NCBI RefSeq assembly: GCF_900176165.1 | Contig: NZ_FWWU01000009.1 | Coordinates: 2,915,001-2,979,000 of the forward strand | Length of the DNA: 64,000 nucleotides | Direction: 5' to 3' | Source: Deinococcus hopiensis KR-140 | Lineage (GTDB): Bacteria; Deinococcota; Deinococci; Deinococcales; Deinococcaceae | Made by a program: the position numbers and the translations under genes | In this document: positions 57,789 through 64,000 of the stretch, piece by piece | Numbering within the stretch: the stretch's first letter is position 1 | How the letters are laid out: each line of letters opens with the position of its first letter | The notes under the pieces: generated by a model | The model's database searches: none | What the model was told of the DNA's origin: nothing | The model's input: only the letters and a program-made list of their open reading frames with translations

Positions 57789-57822
57789 CCCGGCCCACGC
57801 GCGGCGCCGCGCGTGGGCCGGG
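57789..57822. repeat. 34-bp perfect palindrome
   Basis: CCCGGCCCACGCGCGGC followed immediately by its exact reverse complement, with no spacer. Lies between the protease and DUF2268 remnants. Could extrude as a cruciform or be a fused terminator remnant. Confidence 0.9.
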
Positions 57823-57837
57823 GTGCGGCTCTACCCT

Positions 57838-58103
57838 CCCGGAAGCCCCCGTCTCCAAGGGACTGGCCCAGCATTTTGAGGCGGAGGAACGGAGCGGGCC
57901 GCCACCCTACGCGCCGATTGGGTACGATCTGGAGCCGCTGTGTCGGCGGGGCGGGCGCTGGCCGAACTGGGCGCCCCGGGCTACAGCCACGCCGACCGGT
58001 TGTTCGGCTCGGCAGCAGCCGGGCCTGCCCCGTGGGGCGGGCTACGCACTGGGGTGCGAACTGGTGCGGCGCTTTCGGCAACGGAAGGGGAGCGGCGCCC
58101 TAG
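57838..58103 (+). pseudogene. C-terminal remnant of a DUF2268-type predicted zinc protease
   Basis: Frame one reads VSKGLAQHFEAEERSGPPPY and later LPRGAGYALGCELVRRF; an alternate frame between them reads ALAELGAPGYSHADRLFGSA. In DUF2268 proteins a GLA-hF segment is followed about 80 residues later by GYxxGxxLV, which matches. The N-terminal HExxH region is absent. It stops at repeat copy E. Confidence 0.5.
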
Positions 58104-58218
58104 AGGGTCAACGTGCGGACTTCTTTTTGACCGAGCCCAGCGAGCGAAATGCGCATGGGGGAGAATGGCGCCGTGAAGGGTGCCCTTCCACGCGCGGCGC
58201 CATTTGGACAGCTGCCCT
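58104..58218 (+). repeat. dispersed palindromic repeat, copy E
   Basis: Core GTGCGGACTTCTTTTTGACC, GCGAAATGCGCATGGGGGAG and the inner GGCGCCGTGAAGGGTGCCC hairpin are intact. The left arm is shortened (AGAGGGTC) relative to the right (GACAGCTGCCCT), so the terminal pairing is partly lost. Confidence 0.85.
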
Positions 58219-58266
58219 AACCCACGCGGACGCCCTCCCTGAAGCCTTCCGCGAGGGCCAAAACGG

Positions 58267-58827
<561 letters not shown>

Positions 58828-58833
58828 GCGGGG

Positions 58834-58839
58834 AGTATC
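58834..58839 (-). promoter_or_regulatory. leaderless-type -10 box of pyrE
   Basis: GATACT on the minus strand, 6 nt upstream of the ATG at 58827. Confidence 0.55.
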
Positions 58840-58871
58840 GCATTCGCGCGGCGCGCGGTGCATCATGCTTT

Positions 58872-59081
58872 ATGGACCCCGCCGATGCCCACCCCTTTCC
58901 CCCTGCCCACGCCCTGCGCTCCCGACGTCTCCTGCTCGGGATCCCCCTCACGGTCCTTGCCCAGGAAGCGGGCCTCGCGCCGCAGGTTCTGGACGCCGTG
59001 GAGCGCGGCGATTACGATCCCCGCAGCCTTCACACCCTCGCGCGCCGCGTCCTGGCCCGGGTGCTGGACCTCGATCTGTAG
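58872..59081 (+). CDS. small XRE-like helix-turn-helix protein
   Basis: A 69-residue protein whose core (SRRLLLGIPLTVLAQEAGLA, QVLDAVERGDYDPRSLHTLA) matches the XRE helix-turn-helix: helix, turn, recognition helix, then the E-x-G-x-x-x-P-x-x-x-x-L pattern. Single domain without a ligand-binding part. It is divergent from pyrE with the two starts only 45 nt apart. No Shine-Dalgarno; a CATCAT box lies 5 nt before the ATG. Target unknown. Confidence 0.7.
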   Translation: MDPADAHPFPPAHALRSRRLLLGIPLTVLAQEAGLAPQVLDAVERGDYDPRSLHTLARRVLARVLDLDL

Positions 59082-59156
59082 GCCTGCCGGCGAGGCCCGG
59101 AAGTTTTTCTGGTCGCCAGCCGCCAGCGGCCACCGGCGCTCACCGGGAGGCACGCC

Positions 59157-59897
<741 letters not shown>

Positions 59898-59942
59898 GGG
59901 GAGAAGAGGGAGGGCCCGGACAGGGTGGGTTTTCCAGCGACC

Positions 59943-60641
59943 TCAGCCCCCAGCCCTCGCCTCCACTTCCGTTCCCTGCCCCGGTTCCAGCACGCGGATC
60001 TCCACGTCCCAGGCCTCGCCCTCACGCAAGAAATCGCTGGGGTCGCCCGTCAGGATGGGAAAGGTGCCGTAGTGCATGGGAATGGCCACCCTTGGCCGCA
60101 GGAGTTCCAGGCAGCGGGCGGCCTCCTGCGGCCCCATGGTGAAGTGATCGCCGATGGGCAGCAGGGCCACGTCCAGCTCCCGGTCCCCAATCAGACGCAT
60201 GTCAGAAAAGAGGCAGGTGTCGCCCGCATGATACAGCCGCACGCCGCCCATCTCGATGACGAGGCCGGTGGGCATCCCGCCATACGTGCCGTCGGGAAAG
60301 GAGGACGAGTGCCAGGCGGGCGTAAAGGTGACGCTGCCCCACTCTGCGCGCACCGTACCGCCAATGTTCGCACCGATGGCGTTCACGGCCCCGTTCTTCG
60401 CCGCGTAGCTGCCGATTTCCACCGTACCGACGATGGGCACCCCCGCTCGCCCGAAGTCCAGCGCATTGCCCCAGTGGTCCCCGTGGGCGTGGCTCATCAG
60501 CACGGCGCTGACGTTCCACCCCAACGCCTCCTCCACCGTGGCGGCGGCCTTGGGGTTGCCCGTGAGGAAGGGGTCAATCAGGACGCGGTGCCCGCCACTT
60601 TCCAGCAAAAAGGCGCTGTGGCCCAGGAAGCGAATTTGCAT
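59943..60641 (-). CDS. UPF0173-type metallo-beta-lactamase-fold hydrolase
   Basis: A 232-residue metal-dependent hydrolase starting MQIRFLGHSAFLLESGGHRV. The metal motif SHAHGDHWGNAL (HxHxDH) near residue 55, TPAWHSSSF, YHAGDTCLFSDM and the C-terminal MHYGTFPILTGDP are as in the UPF0173 (YtkL-like) family, whose substrate is unknown. The start is supported by a TACACT box exactly 6 nt upstream; there is no Shine-Dalgarno. It is divergent from cdaA. Confidence 0.92.
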   Translation of the reverse strand: MQIRFLGHSAFLLESGGHRVLIDPFLTGNPKAAATVEEALGWNVSAVLMSHAHGDHWGNALDFGRAGVPIVGTVEIGSYAAKNGAVNAIGANIGGTVRAEWGSVTFTPAWHSSSFPDGTYGGMPTGLVIEMGGVRLYHAGDTCLFSDMRLIGDRELDVALLPIGDHFTMGPQEAARCLELLRPRVAIPMHYGTFPILTGDPSDFLREGEAWDVEIRVLEPGQGTEVEARAGG

Positions 60642-60647
60642 AAACGC

Positions 60648-60653
60648 AGTGTA
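60648..60653 (-). promoter_or_regulatory. leaderless-type -10 box of the UPF0173 gene
   Basis: TACACT on the minus strand, 6 nt upstream of the ATG at 60641. Confidence 0.6.
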
Positions 60654-60783
60654 GGGGCGCGGACTGGGGGACGCTCCTGAGCTTTTTCTCATCCTTCTGA
60701 TGGAGGTCTTCGCTGCGCCCCGGCCCGTATAGTAGGCGGGTGCCGCCCCTGAATTCTCGCGGCGGGAAGGAGTGCCGCCCCCC

Positions 60784-61638
60784 GTGTCTTTGCTGTCCAC
60801 CCTGCTGAACGGATGGGAAGCGCGCGACGTGCTGGACGTGCTGCTCGTCGCCTTCCTGATCTATCAGGGCTACCTGTTGGTGGTGGGCACGCGGGCCGTG
60901 AACGTGCTGCGAGGCATTCTGGTGTTCGCCGGGGTATGGGCGGCGGCGGAGGTCATGAACCTCACCACCCTCAGTTACCTGCTTGGAAGGGTGGGCACGG
61001 TGGGGCTCTTCGCGCTGGTGGTGCTGTTTCAGCCCGAGTTGCGCGCAGCGCTGGAACGGGTGGGCCGCCCCCGTGGCCGGGATCTGGGGGCAAGTGGCGC
61101 GGCGCTCCAAGACCTCGCGCGCGCGATGGAGCGCCTGGCCGAGCGCAAGACGGGGGCGCTGATCGCCATCGAACGCCGTACCCCGCTGGGCGAGTACGCG
61201 GCGACGGGGGTGTCGCTCGACGCCCGGGTCAGCGCACCCTTTCTGGAGGCGCTCTTCGCCCGCAACGCGCCGCTGCACGACGGTGGCGTGATCCTGCAGG
61301 GCTCACGGGTGGTGGCCGCCGGATGCCTGTTTCCGCTGCAGCCGGGTGACGGCACCTACCGCCGCTACGGCACGCGCCACCGCGCGGCCATCGGTTTGTC
61401 GGAGCTGACCGACGCCGTGGTGCTGGTGGTCAGCGAGGAGCGGGGCAGCATGCGCATCGCGCTGGCCGGGCGACTGGGCCCAGACCTCAACGGTTCGGAA
61501 CTGCGCGAGCAGCTGCGCTCCCTGGTGTATGACCACGCAGACCTTCAGCCTGCCCGCCGCGTTCCGGCTTCCCCACCCGCGGAGCCCGAGGGGCGCCCGG
61601 TTGCAGGCGCGGAACCCCCGGAAAGGGGCAGCGCGTGA
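60784..61638 (+). CDS. cdaA: diadenylate cyclase CdaA
   Basis: Makes the second messenger c-di-AMP from two ATP. The 284-residue protein has three N-terminal membrane helices (LDVLLVAFLIYQGYLLVVGT, GILVFAGVWAAAEVM, VGLFALVVLFQPELRAALE) and a DAC domain from about residue 100: RKTGALIAIERRTPLGEYAA, ARNAPLHDGGVILQGSRVVA and RRYGTRHRAAIGLSELTDAV. The usual DGA motif is DGG here, RHR is intact. The GTG start at 60784 is chosen from a GGAAGGAG 10 nt upstream. It overlaps cdaR by 4 nt (GTGA). Confidence 0.93.
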   Translation: MSLLSTLLNGWEARDVLDVLLVAFLIYQGYLLVVGTRAVNVLRGILVFAGVWAAAEVMNLTTLSYLLGRVGTVGLFALVVLFQPELRAALERVGRPRGRDLGASGAALQDLARAMERLAERKTGALIAIERRTPLGEYAATGVSLDARVSAPFLEALFARNAPLHDGGVILQGSRVVAAGCLFPLQPGDGTYRRYGTRHRAAIGLSELTDAVVLVVSEERGSMRIALAGRLGPDLNGSELREQLRSLVYDHADLQPARRVPASPPAEPEGRPVAGAEPPERGSA

Positions 61639-62609
61639 GGTCCGTACCCGACGGTCTGATTCGCTGGAGCCGCCCCCGTTACGTCTGGCGGCGGCTGCTC
61701 CACAATCTGCCTGCCAAGCTGCTCGCCCTGGGAGCAGCGCTGGTGCTGTGGTCCGTGGCGACGACGGACCGGCGGGCGAAGGTGGAGCAGAGTTACGACG
61801 TGCCCGTCACCGTCAGCGACACGACAGGGGGGCGTGGGGTGGGTACGCGTGAGGTGCGCGACCTTACGCCCGCCACCGTGCGCGTGACCCTGCTGGGCGG
61901 CCCGGAGCGGCTGCGCGAGCTGCGCGGCGAGAACATTGAGGCGGTGGTGGACGTGACGGGCGTACCCGAGACGAGTTTTACCCGGCCCGTGACCGTTCAG
62001 GCCCCCACCGGCACGACGCTGCGCAGCGTCAAGCCTGAGCGGGTGCAGGGCTTTGTGGACTCGGTGCTGACGAGCAGCCTGCCCGTGGTGGTCAGCGTGG
62101 CCTCCCCCGCGGGTGACAGCCTGCCGCGTTACGAGCTCACCCCCACCGAGGCGTCGGTCCGGGGACCGGGACGTCTGGTAACGGGGGTGGCCCGGGTGGT
62201 GGCCAGTCCGGTGACGCTGGAGCCCGGTGAGGAGCGGGAAGTCCTGCTGATTCCCCTGGACGAGACGGGCCGCCCGGTGGAGGGGGTAACCCTGACGCCC
62301 TCGGCCGTCCGGGTCCGCCGCCTCGACGCGGGCACCCTGCCGGTGGCCGAGCTCCCCGTCGTCCTGACCCCCCCACCGGTAACGCTGCGGGTCACGGCGG
62401 CGCGCCTCACACCCGCGCGGGTCCGCGTCGTCGCTCCGCCGGAGGTGCTCACGCGGTTGCGGGAGGTGCGGGGCACCGCCGCTTACCATGAGGGCACCTA
62501 CACTGCGCCAGTGACCCTGAGGCTCGCGGCGGGCGCCCAGGCGCTCGAGCCCGTACGGGTGGAGCTGACCGTCGTGCGGCAGGTGACCCCGGCCCCCCAG
62601 GCCCCGTGA
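61635..62609 (+). CDS. cdaR: YbbR-repeat regulator CdaR
   Basis: Membrane-anchored extracytoplasmic partner of CdaA. The 324-residue protein has an N-terminal basic stretch and one membrane helix (LPAKLLALGAALVLWSVATT) followed by about three to four YbbR repeats of 70-80 residues (VTVSDTTGGRGVGTREVRDL, PVVVSVASPAGDSLPRYELT, LPVVLTPPPVTLRVTAARLT). The GTG start overlaps the cdaA stop. In Firmicutes CdaR tunes CdaA activity and GlmM joins them; here the coupled order cdaA-cdaR is the same. Confidence 0.93.
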   Translation: MRSVPDGLIRWSRPRYVWRRLLHNLPAKLLALGAALVLWSVATTDRRAKVEQSYDVPVTVSDTTGGRGVGTREVRDLTPATVRVTLLGGPERLRELRGENIEAVVDVTGVPETSFTRPVTVQAPTGTTLRSVKPERVQGFVDSVLTSSLPVVVSVASPAGDSLPRYELTPTEASVRGPGRLVTGVARVVASPVTLEPGEEREVLLIPLDETGRPVEGVTLTPSAVRVRRLDAGTLPVAELPVVLTPPPVTLRVTAARLTPARVRVVAPPEVLTRLREVRGTAAYHEGTYTAPVTLRLAAGAQALEPVRVELTVVRQVTPAPQAP

Positions 62610-62668
62610 GCGGCCCTTTCATCGCCTTGGCGCGCGTCTCCTTGGGAAGACACCGCCAGTTTCTGAAG

Positions 62669-62713
62669 CCCCGCTCAAGGTGCGCCGGTCAGGATGGCGC
62701 GCCTTGAGCGGGG
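62669..62713. terminator. strong hairpin between cdaR and yqeK
   Basis: 18-bp arms (62669-62686 and 62696-62713) with a single T-G difference and a 9-nt loop. There is no T-run; TATAGT directly follows. May be a terminator or a regulatory hairpin at the yqeK promoter. Confidence 0.65.
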
Positions 62714-62756
62714 GTATAGTAAACGTCATGGTGTGGCGCATGACCCACATAGTCCA

Positions 62757-63395
62757 ATGATTGCCGAGCGCCCCGATCTGCGGCACCCCCTGGCCGACCT
62801 TGCCGACTGGGATGAGCGCGTGCGGCTGATGGTGCGGCCCCGCCGCTACGATCATGTGCTGCGCGTGGCAGACCTCGCGTGCCGCATCGCACGCGCGGCC
62901 GGGATCGACGAGGCCCGGGCCTACGCGGCTGGGCTGCTGCACGACATTGCCCGGGACCTGCCCGATACCGAACTGCTGCGCCTCGCGCCGCCCGAGTGCG
63001 CCATCGACCTCGCGCATCCCCTCGCCCTGCACGGGCGCGCAGCCCGCACATTGCTGGAGCGCTGGGGCTACGCGGACCCGGTCGTCCTCGAAGCTGTGGA
63101 GGACCACACCACTGGCCCGCGCGGCGGTAACCCGGTCTCGGCCTGCGTGTACGTGGCCGACGTCTCCGAGCCCGGCCGAGGCGTGAACGAGGACATCCGC
63201 GAACTTGCGCTCTGCGACCTGGAAGCGGCCCTGAGCCGCGCCATCGTCTCCAAGGTCACCTACCTGCAGGGGCGGGGCATCCGGGTACATCCCCGCACGC
63301 TGCGGTCCTACCACGCGCTGCCCTGCGTCGGGCAGGACGGCTCCGTGCCGGACGCGCCCCGGCTGCCCCAGCCCGACCGTCACCCCGCGCCATGA
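62757..63395 (+). CDS. yqeK: HD-domain phosphohydrolase YqeK (Ap4A hydrolase type)
   Basis: A 212-residue HD-superfamily enzyme with RRYDHVLRVADLACRIARAA (first His), AAGLLHDIARDLPDTELLRL (the HD pair), LAHPLALHGRAARTLLE and LEAVEDHTTGPRGGNPVSAC, which together match YqeK, the symmetrical diadenosine tetraphosphatase. The start at 62757 is the last ATG before these motifs and is preceded by TATAGT about 40 nt upstream. It overlaps the LCP gene by 4 nt (ATGA), as yqeK and lytR-type genes do in other species. Confidence 0.9.
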   Translation: MIAERPDLRHPLADLADWDERVRLMVRPRRYDHVLRVADLACRIARAAGIDEARAYAAGLLHDIARDLPDTELLRLAPPECAIDLAHPLALHGRAARTLLERWGYADPVVLEAVEDHTTGPRGGNPVSACVYVADVSEPGRGVNEDIRELALCDLEAALSRAIVSKVTYLQGRGIRVHPRTLRSYHALPCVGQDGSVPDAPRLPQPDRHPAP

Positions 63396-64000
63396 CCCGC
63401 CCCCCTGCGCCTCCCCGACTCGATTTCTCCTTTCCTTCGCCGCGCCCACGCTCGCGGCTCAGGGCCCTGCAGGCGTTTGGCCTGAGCCTGGCCGCCCTCA
63501 CGCTGGGCGGCTTCGCCGTTATGAGTTCGCCAGGGAGCGCAGCGGCCTCGGGCCTGAGTGCCGACGGCCTACCCCGCTTCACGCTGCTGCTCGCCGGGCG
63601 CGACATCGTGTACTGCTACTACCGCACGCCCTGCCGCGATCAGGACCAGCGCACGGGGCTGCTGCAAACGCCCAACACCGACACCCTGATGGTGGTGAAG
63701 GTGGACGGCACCCGGGTCAGCGTCCTGAATATTCCGCGCGACACCAACGTCGGTCCCTACGACCCGCGCCAGACCAAGGCCTCGCAGAAGGTCAACAGCC
63801 GGTACTGGTCTCAGGGTCCCGAGGGCCTGGCGGACGCGGTGGAAACGATCACGGGCGAGCACGTGGACGCCTACGTGATCGTGCGGACCGACTACGTGGA
63901 GCGGGTGATCGACGCGCTTGGCGGGTTGGACGTGACCGTGCCGGAGGGCGGGATCGAGTGGGTGGACCGGGCAGCGGGGGTGAACCTCAAGTTGAACCCA
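63392..64000 (+). CDS. LytR-CpsA-Psr (LCP) family protein, C-terminus beyond window
   Basis: LCP enzymes attach secondary polymers to peptidoglycan outside the membrane. The first 203 residues are visible: a basic Pro-rich start, one membrane helix (LQAFGLSLAALTLGGFAVMS), then the LCP domain with TPNTDTLMVVKVDGTRVSVL, IPRDTNVGPYDPRQTKASQK (conserved Arg and Asp) and DYVERVIDALGGLDVTVPEG. The window edge cuts the gene. Coupled to yqeK by ATGA. With cdaA-cdaR upstream, this places c-di-AMP signalling next to cell-envelope assembly. Confidence 0.92.
   Translation, partial: MTRPPAPPRLDFSFPSPRPRSRLRALQAFGLSLAALTLGGFAVMSSPGSAAASGLSADGLPRFTLLLAGRDIVYCYYRTPCRDQDQRTGLLQTPNTDTLMVVKVDGTRVSVLNIPRDTNVGPYDPRQTKASQKVNSRYWSQGPEGLADAVETITGEHVDAYVIVRTDYVERVIDALGGLDVTVPEGGIEWVDRAAGVNLKLNP

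Overview
The window is a high-G+C chromosomal segment that I assign to the genus Deinococcus. The strongest marker is a gene for DdrC, a DNA-damage protein known only from this genus, with a 17-bp radiation/desiccation response motif (RDRM) at its promoter. Supporting markers are CrtO and CruF homologues of the deinoxanthin pathway, a Thermus-type LysN aminotransferase, menaquinone-type MenG, and many genes whose -10 box lies only 6-7 nt before the start codon, the leaderless promoter layout described in Deinococcus.

Layout. 1-2.8 kb: a secreted subtilase (cut by the window edge) and a secreted protein. 2.8-4 kb: AT-richer, gene-poor DNA with remnants. 4-13 kb: fba, lysN, a broken kinase, a HAD hydrolase, murI-rph, doxX, a methyltransferase and trmB with an FAD protein. 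13-23 kb: glmS, a trans-sulfuration enzyme, a TRIC channel, rpmF, a regulator broken by a 16-bp duplication, a beta-lactamase-like hydrolase, menG and kbl. 23-28 kb: a tightly coupled operon of a Roadblock-like protein, a secreted/membrane protein, a 17-codon micro-ORF and a long helical protein, followed by tsaE. 28-31 kb: ackA-pta. 31-36 kb: a decayed accessory stretch (tRNA-Arg relic, shredded SDR gene, frameshifted dioxygenase) around an intact cfa. 36-38 kb: lptF/lptG and ddrC. 39-45 kb: a carotenoid block (desaturase, glycosyltransferase, acyltransferase, CruF, CrtO). 45-51 kb: decayed twin genes, small proteins and a BON protein with a Tyr/Gly/Gln-rich prion-like region. 51-56 kb: sucA-sucB. 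56-58 kb: remnants of a papain-like protease and a DUF2268 protein. 58-64 kb: pyrE, a small HTH protein, an RNase HI, an MBL hydrolase and cdaA-cdaR-yqeK-LCP (c-di-AMP synthesis, dinucleotide turnover, cell-wall polymer attachment).

The most unusual feature is a dispersed palindromic repeat of about 120-130 bp in five copies (6.9, 34.8, 45.3, 55.7 and 58.1 kb). Its core is conserved, but its end arms differ between copies while staying largely complementary within most copies. Copies sit next to gene remnants or directly on a stop codon. The best candidate for an undescribed protein system is the Roadblock/membrane/coiled-coil operon at 22.9-27.4 kb; next are the carotenoid glycoside-ester cluster and the BON prion-like protein.

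Limits: about ten genes look frameshifted, several at homopolymer runs. Single-base sequencing errors cannot be excluded for the one-indel cases; those with many lesions look like true decay. All family assignments rest on reading motifs by eye.
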